A DNA stretch of 64,000 nt from Ga0077536 sp035325705 (GCA_035325705.1 DAOKZI010000001.1:310001-374000); one strand, 5' to 3'. Counted from the stretch's first letter, positions 48,028-57,048 are shown. The notes: generated by a model from the letters alone, not told the origin. Numbers and translations: made by a program.

Positions 48028-49116
48028 ATGCGATCCATGTTGCGGCTACCCGCGCGCCTCCCGGCATTGCCACGCGTCCTCGCTGCGGCAATCGCCGCAT
48101 GCGCCCCGCTGCCAGCGGCCGCCGACGTATTCGGCGCGCGCTACGCCTACGGCCAGGGCCTGCAGCTACCCGCGCTCGACCTCACCTTTGCCGGCTATGC
48201 CGCGCTGCGCGCGCAGAACCCGCAGCAGGCCGATGCGCGGCTGGATCTGCGCGACTTCAGCGTCTTCGTGATCTGGCAGCCCGCGCCCCGCTGGCAGCTC
48301 TTCAGCGAAATCGAGGCCGAGCACCTGCTCATCGCCGACGATCGCGGGGTCAGCGGCCACGACATCGAAGTCGACGTCGAACGGCTCTACGTCGATTTCG
48401 ACGTCACCGCGAACCTCACGCTGCGCATCGGCCGCTATCTCACGCCCTTCGGACGCTGGAACCAGATCCACGCCGAGCCGCTGGTATGGACCACCACCCG
48501 CCCCCTGGTCACGCAGCTCGCGATCCCGGATCACGGCTCCGGCGTCGCCGTGCTCGGCACGCTGCAGATGGGCGACGACACGCTCGACTACACGCTGTTC
48601 GCCGACGACGGCGCGGACCTCGATCCCGTCAACGGCGAGGCCGACTTCGAGGACGTCGTCGCGCCTGGTCTGTCGAACGATTTCCGCCACGCCGGCGGCG
48701 GCCAGCTCCGCTATCACTTCCTCGACGATCGCGCCGAACTTGCCGCGTCGATCGCCGCCTTCGACATGACGGCGCAGCGAGGTATGCAGGTCGCATTCGG
48801 TGTCGATGGTCTGCTGCGCTGGCAGCGCCTCGAACTCTCCGGCGAGTTTGCGTTTCGTGACAACGGCGGAGCCGGCGACGACGACGACTTCGGCGGCTTC
48901 GCGCAGGCGGTGGTCAGGCTCGTGGGCCAGGTCCACGGCATCGGTCGCGCCGAGCACTACCACAGCGGGCTGCTCGATCGCGACGCATTCCGCGCGACGC
49001 TGGGCCTGTCGTGGCGGCCGCTGCCACCGCTGAACCTGAAGCTCGAGTACAGCGCGGGCGACGATCCGCTGCTCGTACCAGACGGCGTGCAGATGTCCGT
49101 GAGCACACTATTCTGA
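48028..49116 (+). CDS. Outer-membrane porin-like beta-barrel protein
   Basis: A 362 aa protein. A signal peptide ends near PLPAAADVF (about residue 35). The body has alternating amphipathic strands such as LRDFSVFVIWQPAPRWQLF, ERLYVDFDVTANLTLRIGRY and LPPLNLKLEYSAGDDPL, and the last residue is the Phe that the barrel assembly machinery recognises (VQMSVSTLF). It is similar in style to OprO/P-like porins. It is followed after 11 bp by a phosphate-binding-like protein, and sits divergently from the kinase-activator pair. Confidence 0.8.
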   Translation: MRSMLRLPARLPALPRVLAAAIAACAPLPAAADVFGARYAYGQGLQLPALDLTFAGYAALRAQNPQQADARLDLRDFSVFVIWQPAPRWQLFSEIEAEHLLIADDRGVSGHDIEVDVERLYVDFDVTANLTLRIGRYLTPFGRWNQIHAEPLVWTTTRPLVTQLAIPDHGSGVAVLGTLQMGDDTLDYTLFADDGADLDPVNGEADFEDVVAPGLSNDFRHAGGGQLRYHFLDDRAELAASIAAFDMTAQRGMQVAFGVDGLLRWQRLELSGEFAFRDNGGAGDDDDFGGFAQAVVRLVGQVHGIGRAEHYHSGLLDRDAFRATLGLSWRPLPPLNLKLEYSAGDDPLLVPDGVQMSVSTLF

Positions 49117-49127
49117 AGCCGGCCGCA

Positions 49128-49598
49128 ATGTCGCGTCCGCGCCGCCTGGGGCTCGTCTGCTGGCTGCTGGCCCTGCTGGCCGTTGGGACGTGCCCCGCCG
49201 TCGCCGACGACGGCATTGCCGTCATCGTGGCGCCCGAGCACCCGCTGCTGAGCCTGGATCGGCGCGGACTGGCCGCGATCTTCAAGCGCAAGCAACGCGT
49301 CACCGCCGCGGGCGCGGCACTGGTGCCGGTCAATCTGCCGGCCTCCGCAGCGCTGCGCATCGCGTTCTCGCGCGCGGTATTCGCGCAGGACCCGGCCGGG
49401 CTCGATACTTACTGGAACGAGCGCTATTTCCACGGCATCGCGCCACCGCACGTCGTCAACTCGATCGAGGCGATGCTGCGTTTCGTCGCCGCGACGCCGG
49501 GCGCCATCGGCTACGTGCCCGCCTGCCGCGTAGATGCGCGCGTGCGCGTACTGCTGCTCATACCCGCAGCGCTCGACGACTGCCGGCCCGCGCGCTGA
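49128..49598 (+). CDS. PstS-like (PBP-like) periplasmic protein, short form
   Basis: A 156 aa secreted protein with a signal peptide (about residues 1-27) and one lobe-like PBP_like_2 domain: GIAVIVAPEHPLLSLDRRGL, AIFKRKQRVTAAGAALVPVN, YWNERYFHGIAPP and RFVAATPGAIGYVPA. Full PstS proteins are over 300 aa and have an ABC partner; none is present. Such short, orphan proteins are found beside kinases and porins and may act as sensor ligand-binding partners. Joined to the porin by an 11-bp gap. Confidence 0.78.
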   Translation: MSRPRRLGLVCWLLALLAVGTCPAVADDGIAVIVAPEHPLLSLDRRGLAAIFKRKQRVTAAGAALVPVNLPASAALRIAFSRAVFAQDPAGLDTYWNERYFHGIAPPHVVNSIEAMLRFVAATPGAIGYVPACRVDARVRVLLLIPAALDDCRPAR

Positions 49599-49690
49599 GC
49601 GTCCCGAACCCTACCAATCTTGCAGACCTTCCTTGCGCGCAAGCGCCGCGCCGCGGCGGCAAGCCACGGTTCTGTGTCGCCGCGCGGGAC

Positions 49691-49706
49691 TGGCCCCCGT
49701 CTTGCT
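49691..49706 (+). promoter_or_regulatory. Candidate sigma-54 promoter of the menaquinone operon
   Basis: TGGCCC (49691-49696), CCGTC, TTGCT (49702-49706) match the -24/-12 pattern with one deviation (C for A), as in the porin site. Transcription would start near 49717, about 20 nt before the ATG at 49738. It lies in the only gap of appreciable size (139 bp) between the porin pair and the menaquinone genes. Confidence 0.5.
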
Positions 49707-49737
49707 TCGTGCGCTGCAAGTTCGACGAGGGGTGCCG

Positions 49738-50238
49738 ATGAACAAGCTCGCTGGCCTGTGTTTCCTGCTCCTGAGCTGTCTGCCGGCGCTGGCCGCCACG
49801 CCCGTACAGGTCGGCGATCGACTCGACGCCTTCACGCTCGCCGATCAGCACGGCAAGCCCAGGCAGGTCGACGAAGCGACGAAGCTCCTGCTGTTCAGCC
49901 GCGACATGAAGGCCAACAAGCTCGCCAGGGCCGCCTTCCGGCCGAAGCCGGCGCAGTACCTGCCCGAGGCGCAAGCGGCTTACGTGATCGACGTCAGCGG
50001 CATGCCGCGCTTCGTTACCGACAACTTCGCGATCCCGAAGATGCAGAAATACGGCTATCCGATTCTGCTCGATCGCGAGGCGGGAACCACCGCGGCACTG
50101 CCATCGCAAAAAGGCCAGGTGACCCTGATCCGTCTGGAGCGCCTGTCCATCACCGGCATCGACTATGCGACGACGGCAAGCGCGCTGAACCGCGCCGTCG
50201 ATGCTGCCGCGCAGCCCGCCCCCGCGCGTACGCCGTGA
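49738..50238 (+). CDS. Periplasmic thioredoxin-fold-like protein lacking the CxxC
   Basis: A 166 aa secreted protein (signal peptide to about residue 20). The segment VGDRLDAFTLADQHGKPRQV is typical of peroxiredoxin/TlpA-type starts, but the region where CxxC would be reads LLLFSRDMKANKLARAA. It therefore lacks redox cysteines. The function is unknown. It is the first gene after the candidate sigma-54 promoter and overlaps the next gene by 4 bp. Confidence 0.6.
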   Translation: MNKLAGLCFLLLSCLPALAATPVQVGDRLDAFTLADQHGKPRQVDEATKLLLFSRDMKANKLARAAFRPKPAQYLPEAQAAYVIDVSGMPRFVTDNFAIPKMQKYGYPILLDREAGTTAALPSQKGQVTLIRLERLSITGIDYATTASALNRAVDAAAQPAPARTP

Positions 50239-50915
50239 TCGAGGAGGCGCTGCGCATCGATGCCGGCGGCCTCGCGCTGGAGGCGCGACTCGGCTACGCC
50301 GAGGCCGACGGCGCGCCGAGCGGTGCAGTGCTGATCTGCCCGCCCCATCCCTTCCTCGGCGGCGACATGGACAACAACGTGCTGCAAGCCCTGGCATCCG
50401 CGCTCGCCGCGGCCGGCCTGCCGGTGCTGCGCTTCAACTACCGCGGAATAGGCGGCAGCGAAACCGCCCGCGCGCTCGACGACGATCAGCGCGAGTTCTG
50501 GCAACACTCGACCTGCCCGCGCTATGAAGCCGAAATCATGCGCGACGCGGCCGATGCCTACACGACGCTGACCGGATTGCTGCCCGGGGTTACGGCCGTA
50601 TCCGTCGTCGGTTACTCCTTCGGCTGCCTGCCGGCACTCGCCATCGCACGCCGAGCACCGCTCGCGCGCCTCGCGCTGATTTCACCACCGCTCGTGAAGT
50701 GGGCAATCGACGACGATGCTTACGATCTGCCGCTGCCGCGCGCGCTGTTCTACGCGCCCGGTGACTTCGCCTGTCCACGCGAGCGCATCGAGGCCTTGCA
50801 TGCCGGCGCAACGGGCGCCTGCGAACTGCACGCCTTCGACGCAGCCGATCACTTCTTCATCGGTCACGAGGCGGCGCTCGCCGCCGCCGTGACGCGTTTC
50901 CTGGCGGTCGCATGA
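50235..50915 (+). CDS. Alpha/beta hydrolase of the menaquinone operon
   Basis: A 226 aa soluble enzyme. The nucleophile elbow is VVGYSFGCLPALA, the conserved loop is CPPHPFLGGDMDNNVLQALA, and a catalytic His is likely in AADHFFIGHEAAL. The best start is a GTG at 50235 overlapping the previous stop. It overlaps mqnD by 4 bp (ATGA). It is similar to COG2945-type hydrolases, whose substrates are generally unknown. The position suggests a role in menaquinone precursor handling, without proof. Confidence 0.75.
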   Translation: MIEEALRIDAGGLALEARLGYAEADGAPSGAVLICPPHPFLGGDMDNNVLQALASALAAAGLPVLRFNYRGIGGSETARALDDDQREFWQHSTCPRYEAEIMRDAADAYTTLTGLLPGVTAVSVVGYSFGCLPALAIARRAPLARLALISPPLVKWAIDDDAYDLPLPRALFYAPGDFACPRERIEALHAGATGACELHAFDAADHFFIGHEAALAAAVTRFLAVA

Positions 50916-51721
50916 GCGCACGCCCGACGCTGCGCTTCGGCTGCACGCCCTGTCCGAACGACACCTGGATGGTGGGCGCCGTGGCGACCGGCCGTCTTGC
51001 GCTGCCGGCAGTCGATCTCGCGCTCGAGCTCGCCGACATCGAGGCGCTGAACGAGGGCGCGTTGGCACGCCGCTACGACATCGTGAAAGTATCCTGTGCG
51101 CTGGTCGGCGCGCTCGCCGACGACTACGCGCTGCTCGAGGTCGGCGCCGCGATCGCCGACGGCTATGGACCGCTGATCCTCACGCGCGAGCCGCAGTCGC
51201 GGGATGCGCTCACGACGCTGCGCGTCCTCGCCCCGGGCGTGCATACCACCGGCAGCGCGCTCGCCCGGCTCTACGCGCCCGGCGTGGCGCTGGTCCATCG
51301 CCGCTACGACGCGATCGTGTCCGCGCTGCGGGCCGGCGAGTTCGAGGCCGGCATCGTGATCCACGAAGGGCGGCTCACCTTCGATGCCTATGGCTTGCAC
51401 TGCCTAGTCGATCTCGGCGCGTGGTGGACCGCGACGACGGGACTGCCCGTAGCGCTCGGCTGCTACCTGATTCGCCGCGAACTCGCTGCCCGCTACGCCG
51501 CGCCGGTCGAAGCGCTGATGCGCGCCTCGCTCGCTATGGCCGCACGCGGCGACGACCCTGCGATCGCGGGCTTCGTGCGGCGGCATGCGCAGGAATTGGC
51601 GCCGCAGGTGCTGCGCGACTACATCGCGCTCTACGTCAACGCGCGGACCCATGCACTGGGCAGCGATGGACGCGCCGCGGTCCTGGCCCTGGGGCAGCGT
51701 CTCGCGGCACTCGCGGCATGA
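50912..51721 (+). CDS. mqnD: 1,4-dihydroxy-6-naphthoate synthase MqnD
   Basis: A 269 aa solute-binding-fold enzyme of the futalosine pathway that turns cyclic dehypoxanthine futalosine into 1,4-dihydroxy-6-naphthoate. It has the family motifs GCTPCPNDTWMVG (residues 10-22), VGAAIADGYGPLIL, PGVHTTGSALARL and the candidate catalytic H151 in GIVIHEGRLTF, followed by LGAWWTATTGLPVALG. ATGA overlaps on both sides (hydrolase and mqnB). A diverged second copy is at 61772-62647. Confidence 0.93.
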   Translation: MSARPTLRFGCTPCPNDTWMVGAVATGRLALPAVDLALELADIEALNEGALARRYDIVKVSCALVGALADDYALLEVGAAIADGYGPLILTREPQSRDALTTLRVLAPGVHTTGSALARLYAPGVALVHRRYDAIVSALRAGEFEAGIVIHEGRLTFDAYGLHCLVDLGAWWTATTGLPVALGCYLIRRELAARYAAPVEALMRASLAMAARGDDPAIAGFVRRHAQELAPQVLRDYIALYVNARTHALGSDGRAAVLALGQRLAALAA

Positions 51722-52386
51722 GCCCGGGGGACGGACACGGCGGCGACGCGGCGGGCAGCACGCTCGCCATCGTCTACGCCACGTTCGCCGAGGCCGAACC
51801 GCTGCTCACGGCGCTGGCGGCCCGGCCGCTGACGGGCCGGCCTTATGCGGCGTTCGTCGCGACACCGGGAACGGGCAGCGTGCCGGTGGTGGTCGCGATC
51901 ACCGGCATGGGCTTGGCCGCCGCGACGACGGGCGTCGACGCCGTGATCGCGTATGAACGACCGCAGGGCCTGCTCAATGCCGGCATCGCGGGCGCGCTGC
52001 ATGAGGCCCACGCGATCGGTGCGGTGCTGCGCATCGGCGCGGTCGCCGAATGCAATGACGATGCACTTGCCGCGCACGCTTTCCACCCGATCGATGCCGC
52101 GGCGATGGCATGGCTCCCGCCCACCGCGCCGCGCGTGCGTCTCGTCTCGCGCACGGCGCCGCTGTTCGATGCGAGGCTACGCGACCGCCTCGCACGCAGC
52201 GCCGATCTCGTCGACATGGAAGGTGCACGCGTCGCCGCCCGCTGCGCGCAGGCCGGCGTGCCCTGTGCGCTACTCAAGGCGGTCAGCGACCACGCGACCG
52301 ATCGCGCCACCCTGCTCGCCAATCTCGCCGAAGGCGCGCGCCGGCTCGCGGATCACCTCGCACCGCCGCTGCGCCGCGCCTGCTGA
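51718..52386 (+). CDS. mqnB: Futalosine hydrolase-type nucleosidase MqnB
   Basis: A 222 aa enzyme of the MTA/SAH nucleosidase fold. The nucleobase and ribose-site segment is ADLVDMEGARVAARCAQAGV, followed by LLKAVSDHATD with the catalytic Asp candidate. In the pathway it releases hypoxanthine (or adenine) from (amino)futalosine. No aminofutalosine deaminase (MqnX) is in this operon, so it may act directly on aminofutalosine, or the deaminase may be elsewhere. ATG at 51718 overlaps the mqnD stop. Confidence 0.84.
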   Translation: MSPGDGHGGDAAGSTLAIVYATFAEAEPLLTALAARPLTGRPYAAFVATPGTGSVPVVVAITGMGLAAATTGVDAVIAYERPQGLLNAGIAGALHEAHAIGAVLRIGAVAECNDDALAAHAFHPIDAAAMAWLPPTAPRVRLVSRTAPLFDARLRDRLARSADLVDMEGARVAARCAQAGVPCALLKAVSDHATDRATLLANLAEGARRLADHLAPPLRRAC

Positions 52387-52416
52387 ACCTTGATTTCGCC
52401 TGGACGGAGCCTTTCC

Positions 52417-53511
52417 ATGCCACCATCGACGTCCTCCCCCCTGCGTAGCGAGGCGCCGACGCCCGCTGGGCCGCGTCTCGACTTCACGCGCGCGCTCGAG
52501 CTCTTCGGTGACGACGGCCCCGACCGCCTGTTCGAACTGCGCCGTCGCGCACACGCGCTGCGCGTCGCGCGCCACGGCCATCGCGCGAGCTTTGTCGACA
52601 ACTTGCAGATCAATCCGTCCAACGTCTGTGTGCGCGACTGCGCGTTCTGCGGCTTTGCCGCCAAGCCCGGCGAGAGCCACGCCTATGTACAGAGCGAGCA
52701 CGAGATCTTTGCCGCGATCGACATCCACGCCCCGCGCGAGGTGCACATCGTCGGCGGCCTCAACCACGAGTGGGATTACAAGCGTTCGCTCGCGCTGGTC
52801 GCCGCACTGCGCGAGCGCCATCCGACGCTCTACATCAAGGCCTTCACCGCGGTCGAGATGCATTGGTTTGCACGCACCTCCAAGCAGCCGCTCGAAGCGG
52901 TGCTGACGGCGCTGCGCGCCGCCGGCATGAACGGCATGCCCGGCGGCGGCGCCGAGCTGTTCTCCGAACGCATCCGGCAGGTGCATTTCCGGCACAAGCT
53001 CAGCGCCGACGAGTGGCTCGACGTCCACGAGCGCGCGCACCGGCTCGGCATTCCGTCGAACGCGACGATGCTCTTCGGCTTCGGTGAGACGCTCGAGGAA
53101 CGCCTGCACCACTTGTTCCGCTTGCGTGAGCTGCAGGATCGCAGCGGCGGCTTCGTGTCCTTTATCCCGCTGGCGATGCAGTACGGCCAGGACAGCGCGC
53201 GCGCGATCTCGCCGGCCGAGAACCTGAAGGTGATCGCGATGTCGCGTTTGGTGCTCGACAACATTCCGCACATCAAGGCGTACTGGCCGATGACCGGCCT
53301 GCAGACGGCAGCCGCGGGGCTCGCCTGGGGCGCCGACGATCTCGACGGCACGATCGGCATGGAGAAGGTCGCGCACGCTTCCGGCGCGTCGACCCCCAAG
53401 CTCGTTGCGCGCGCGGAGATGCGGCGCTTGATCGAGCTCGCAGGCTTCGAGCCCGTCGAGCGCGGTGGCGACTATCGGCCGCTCGTCGCGACGAGCGAGG
53501 TGGACGCCTGA
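52417..53511 (+). CDS. mqnE: Radical-SAM aminofutalosine synthase MqnE
   Basis: A 364 aa radical SAM enzyme. The [4Fe-4S] cysteines are C71, C75 and C78 in NPSNVCVRDCAFCGF. Family segments HIVGGLNHEWDYKRSLALVA, YIKAFTAVEMHWFARTS and GMPGGGAELFSERIR fit MqnE better than MqnC. It joins the MqnA product to adenosine from S-adenosylmethionine, giving aminofutalosine. The ATG at 52417 has a GGAG site; an alternative TTG at 52390 is less likely. Confidence 0.92.
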   Translation: MPPSTSSPLRSEAPTPAGPRLDFTRALELFGDDGPDRLFELRRRAHALRVARHGHRASFVDNLQINPSNVCVRDCAFCGFAAKPGESHAYVQSEHEIFAAIDIHAPREVHIVGGLNHEWDYKRSLALVAALRERHPTLYIKAFTAVEMHWFARTSKQPLEAVLTALRAAGMNGMPGGGAELFSERIRQVHFRHKLSADEWLDVHERAHRLGIPSNATMLFGFGETLEERLHHLFRLRELQDRSGGFVSFIPLAMQYGQDSARAISPAENLKVIAMSRLVLDNIPHIKAYWPMTGLQTAAAGLAWGADDLDGTIGMEKVAHASGASTPKLVARAEMRRLIELAGFEPVERGGDYRPLVATSEVDA

Positions 53512-53520
53512 GGGCGGACG

Positions 53521-54360
53521 ATGGCTGCGATGCCCCCGCCTTTCCGCCTGATCATCACGCCCTATCTCAATACGCGCGCTTTTGTGCATCACGGCGCACC
53601 GGCGGGCGGCGAGCTCGTCGCCCTGCCGCCGCGCCAGGCCGGTCCCGCGATCGCGCGCGGCAATGCGATCGCGGGCATCGTGCCGGTCGGCGCGCTCGAT
53701 GAATTCGACGATGAATTGGAACTGCTCGGTCACTACGGCATCGCCTGTCCCGGCGCCGCGCGCAGCGTGCTGTTCTTTTCCGGTCCACCCTTCGAAGCGC
53801 TCGACGGTGACGCGCGTCTGCGTCTGACGTCGGAGTCGCGCAGCTCGGTGCGGCTGCTCTACCTGCTGCTCGCCGCGCGCGGCCGCGGCATGCCGCGCCG
53901 TGCCGGGCCGCAGGACGCGATCGACGGTGAGCTCGTGATCGGCGACTCGGCGCTGCTGCGCGCCGGCCGCGCGAACGAGACGCTGCCGCACGTCGTCGAT
54001 CTCGCCGAGCGCTGGCGGGCGATGACGGGGCTGCCGATGGTCTTCGCGCGCTGGGTCGTGCGCCGCGATGCGCCGAGCGCGCTGCGCGCGCGCCTGCTCG
54101 ACTGGCTCGCTGCCTACGCGCGCGACGAAGCGCGGTTGCGCGAGCGCGCGGCGATCCACGACGGCGCGCGCGCCGGTCTCGATCCGCAGCGCGCCCGCGC
54201 TTATCTCGCGGGCATTCGCACGGTGCTGGGCACGAACGAGCTGCGCGGCCAGCGACGCTATCTCGACGAGCTTGCGCGCCACCGATGCGCGGACTTCGCG
54301 CCGGCTGCTCCGCGCGCGGCCCGCGCGGCGGAGCTGCCTCTCGCACGCGTCATTTCCTGA
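53521..54360 (+). CDS. mqnA: Chorismate dehydratase MqnA (diverged)
   Basis: A 279 aa solute-binding-fold enzyme that dehydrates chorismate to 3-enolpyruvylbenzoate, the first futalosine step. Recognisable parts are ITPYLNTRAFV, AGIVPVGALDEF, ARSVLFFSGPPFEALDGDAR and LTSESRSSVRLLYLLL. The sequence is more diverged than the other Mqn proteins, but position between mqnE and mqnC and these motifs make the call strong. Starts 9 bp after mqnE. Confidence 0.83.
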   Translation: MAAMPPPFRLIITPYLNTRAFVHHGAPAGGELVALPPRQAGPAIARGNAIAGIVPVGALDEFDDELELLGHYGIACPGAARSVLFFSGPPFEALDGDARLRLTSESRSSVRLLYLLLAARGRGMPRRAGPQDAIDGELVIGDSALLRAGRANETLPHVVDLAERWRAMTGLPMVFARWVVRRDAPSALRARLLDWLAAYARDEARLRERAAIHDGARAGLDPQRARAYLAGIRTVLGTNELRGQRRYLDELARHRCADFAPAAPRAARAAELPLARVIS

Positions 54361-54383
54361 GCGATCACGACGGAGGTTCGACG

Positions 54384-55517
54384 ATGCATCGTGCATTACT
54401 CGCCAAGCTGGAGGCCGGTACGCGCCTCGACGCAGACGACGCGCTCACGCTGCTCGCCGGCCGCTTCCCGCTCGGCGATTTGATGGCGTACGCGCACGCC
54501 GCGCGCATGCGGCGCCACCCGGAGGGCCTGGTCACTTTCGTCTACGACACCAACCCGAACTACACCAACGTCTGCGTCACGCACTGCGAGTTCTGCGCGT
54601 TCTGGCGCAACCCCAAGGCGAAGGATGCCTACACCTTGACGCCGGCCGAGCTCACCGCGCGCGTGCAGCGGGCCGTCGATGCCGGTGCGACGACGGTGCT
54701 GCTGCAGGGCGGCCACAACCCGGCCGTCACGCTCGCACAGTGGCTGGCTTACATCGCGGCGATTCGCGCCGCCTGCCCCACCGTGCACGTGCATCCGTTC
54801 TCGCCGCCCGAGATCGCATACCTGTCCGACCAGTCCCGCATGCCGACGCGCGAGATCGTCGAGCGGCTGTTCGAGGCCGGCGTGCGCACCATGCCGGGCG
54901 GCGGGGCCGAGGTGCTCGTGCAGCGCGTGCGCGACGCGATCGCGCCAGAGAAGTGCAGCGCCGCGCGCTGGCTGGACATCACGCGCGAGGCGCACGAGAT
55001 CGGCGTGAAGACCACCGCGACGATGATGTACGGCCACGTCGAAACGTCCGAAGAGATCGTCGCGCACCTGCTCGCAGTGCGCGCACTGCAGGACCAGACG
55101 CAGGGCTTCAGCGCGTTCATTCCCTGGTCCTTCAAGCCCGGCCACTCGACGCTGGGCAAGAAGGTGAAGGTCGCGGCACACCCGCTGCGCTATCTGCGCC
55201 TGCTCGCGACCGCGCGACTCGTGCTCGACAACGTGCCGCACGTCCAGTCTTCGTGGTTCAGCGAGGACCTGCGCACGGGCCAGCTCGGCCTGCTGGCCGG
55301 CGCCGACGACTTCGGTGGCCTGCTGTACGAGGAGAGCGTGCTCGGCAAGGCAGGCCATGCACCGAAGACGAGTCTCGAACGCACGCTCGAGGTCATCCGC
55401 CAGATGGGTTTTGAACCGGCCCAGCGCAATTCCTTCTACGAGGTGATTGCGCGCTACGGATCGAGCCCGGACGTCGGTGTCGCGGTCCGGGCGTCGGGGG
55501 CGCCCGTCGCGGTCTGA
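54384..55517 (+). CDS. mqnC: Radical-SAM cyclic dehypoxanthinyl futalosine synthase MqnC
   Basis: A 377 aa radical SAM enzyme with cluster cysteines C64, C68 and C71 in YTNVCVTHCEFCAF. The segments TTVLLQGGHNPAVTLAQW, HVHPFSPPEIAYLS, MPGGGAEVLVQRVRDAI and FIPWSFKPGHSTLG are typical of MqnC. It cyclises dehypoxanthine futalosine. A GGAGG site precedes the ATG. Last gene of the mqn operon; 217 bp follow to the convergent aminotransferase gene. Confidence 0.94.
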   Translation: MHRALLAKLEAGTRLDADDALTLLAGRFPLGDLMAYAHAARMRRHPEGLVTFVYDTNPNYTNVCVTHCEFCAFWRNPKAKDAYTLTPAELTARVQRAVDAGATTVLLQGGHNPAVTLAQWLAYIAAIRAACPTVHVHPFSPPEIAYLSDQSRMPTREIVERLFEAGVRTMPGGGAEVLVQRVRDAIAPEKCSAARWLDITREAHEIGVKTTATMMYGHVETSEEIVAHLLAVRALQDQTQGFSAFIPWSFKPGHSTLGKKVKVAAHPLRYLRLLATARLVLDNVPHVQSSWFSEDLRTGQLGLLAGADDFGGLLYEESVLGKAGHAPKTSLERTLEVIRQMGFEPAQRNSFYEVIARYGSSPDVGVAVRASGAPVAV

Positions 55518-55734
55518 TCCTCCTTCCGCGCCGCCCGGCGCGCTCGTCGAAGTTTCCGAGCGCGCTCGATCACGCCGAGATCGAACGCCGCATCGGCATG
55601 GCGAACTTCGCCGCGATCACGGTGCATGCATTCGAGCTGCCGTTCGAGGATCGCTGCGAGGGTTGCGGGCCGGCCGATGCTCGCCGGCGGCAACACCGCC
55701 GACATGCTGTCCCGCCGCTGCAGAGCGTGCCGGC

Positions 55735-57048
55735 TCAGGCCTGCGCGGCCGGCGCGAGGAGATCGAACACGGCGCCCAGCGTCGCGAGGACCCGATCGAT
55801 TTCGGCGTCGGTGATGACCAGCGGCGGCATCAAGGTCAGCACGTTACGGCCGGGGCCCGTCTTGCCGGCAAGAACACCGCGATCCTTCAGCGCCTCGAGG
55901 ATCTCGTCGAGCAGGGGGCTCGCGGGTTCGCCGGCCGGCGTGACGAGCTCGGCACCGAGCATGAGCCCCAGGCCGCGCACTTCCTTCACGCAGGCGTGGC
56001 GGCACGCGAGCGCTTCGAGGCCCGTGCACAGGCGTGCGCCGGCCGCGGCAGCCGCGTCGTCGAGCCGGCGTTCCCGCATGAACTCGAGCGTCGCGAGGCC
56101 CGCCGTCGCGGCCACGGGATTGCCGCCGAAGGTCGATGCGCCGGGCTTGGTATAGGCCGCAGCAATCTCGGGCGTCGCGATCAGCGCCGCGATCGGCAGG
56201 CCGTTCCCCAGCGCTTTGCACACGGTCACCATGTCCGGCCGGATGTCCCAGTGCTGGTGGCCGAAGCGCTTGCCGGTGCGGCAGAAGCCCGTCTGCGCTT
56301 CGTCCATGATCATCAGCACACCGTGGCGGCGCAGGATCGCCTGCACGCGCTCGAAGTAGCCGGGCGGCGGCACGTTGATGCCGCCGTTGCCCTGCACCGG
56401 TTCGGCGATGAACGCGGCGACTTCGTCCGGATTTTCGCGCAGCAGATCGTCGATCGCTTCGGCGCAACGCAGCTCGCAGCTCGCGCGCGACAGCTTCAGC
56501 GGGCAGTCGCTGCAGGTCGGCGCCGGCGCGAAGTGCACGTTCATCGGCGGATCGGGATCCGCACGCCAGAACGCCATGCCCGTGATCCCGCTCGTGAGGT
56601 AGGTGCGTCCGTGCAGCGAGCGCGATAGCGCGATGAAGCTCTGGCGTCCCGTCGCGAGCTTGGCGAGCAGCAGCGCCGTCTCGTTCGCTTCCGAGCCGCT
56701 GGCGCAGAAGAAGCTCTTGCGCAGATCGCCGCCAATGAAGGCCGCGAGCGCCTCGGCGAGCCGGAGCATCGGGCGCGTCAGGTAGATCGTCGTCGTGTGC
56801 GCGAGCTGCCGCAGTTGCGCCGCGACGCGCGCGACGATGCCGGGCTCGGCGTGGCCGCAGTTCGTCACGCCGACGCCCGCGTAGCAGTCGAGGTAGGCCT
56901 TGCCCTCGGTGTCGAAGACGCGGCTGCCCTCACCGCGGACGAGCACCATCGGCTTACGGTAGAAATGGAACACGCAGGGCATCAGATACTCGCGCTTCAG
57001 CGCGAGCAGCGTGTCGACGTCGTCGTCGAGGGGCGGCGATTCGTTCAT
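55735..57048 (-). CDS. PLP-dependent class III aminotransferase
   Basis: A 437 aa fold-type I aminotransferase. It has CASGSEANETALLLAKLATG, HGRTYLTSGITG, MIMDEAQTGFCRTGKRFGH and the PLP lysine K278 in VCKALGNGLPIAAL. It lies in the alanine-glyoxylate/4-aminobutyrate group. A four-cysteine insert (CSDCPLKLSRASCELRC) resembles the CxxC-like segment of alanine-glyoxylate (AGXT2-like) family members. Starts 1 bp after the LuxE-like gene. In this operon it may aminate an aldehyde or keto product. Substrate unknown. Confidence 0.88.
   Translation of the reverse strand: MNESPPLDDDVDTLLALKREYLMPCVFHFYRKPMVLVRGEGSRVFDTEGKAYLDCYAGVGVTNCGHAEPGIVARVAAQLRQLAHTTTIYLTRPMLRLAEALAAFIGGDLRKSFFCASGSEANETALLLAKLATGRQSFIALSRSLHGRTYLTSGITGMAFWRADPDPPMNVHFAPAPTCSDCPLKLSRASCELRCAEAIDDLLRENPDEVAAFIAEPVQGNGGINVPPPGYFERVQAILRRHGVLMIMDEAQTGFCRTGKRFGHQHWDIRPDMVTVCKALGNGLPIAALIATPEIAAAYTKPGASTFGGNPVAATAGLATLEFMRERRLDDAAAAAGARLCTGLEALACRHACVKEVRGLGLMLGAELVTPAGEPASPLLDEILEALKDRGVLAGKTGPGRNVLTLMPPLVITDAEIDRVLATLGAVFDLLAPAAQA

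Noticed and set aside
55454..55705. An 83-codon minus-strand frame in the gap between mqnC and the aminotransferase
   Set aside because: No recognisable family, overlaps the end of mqnC, and the codon pattern looks like shadow sequence. The start has only a weak ribosome site.
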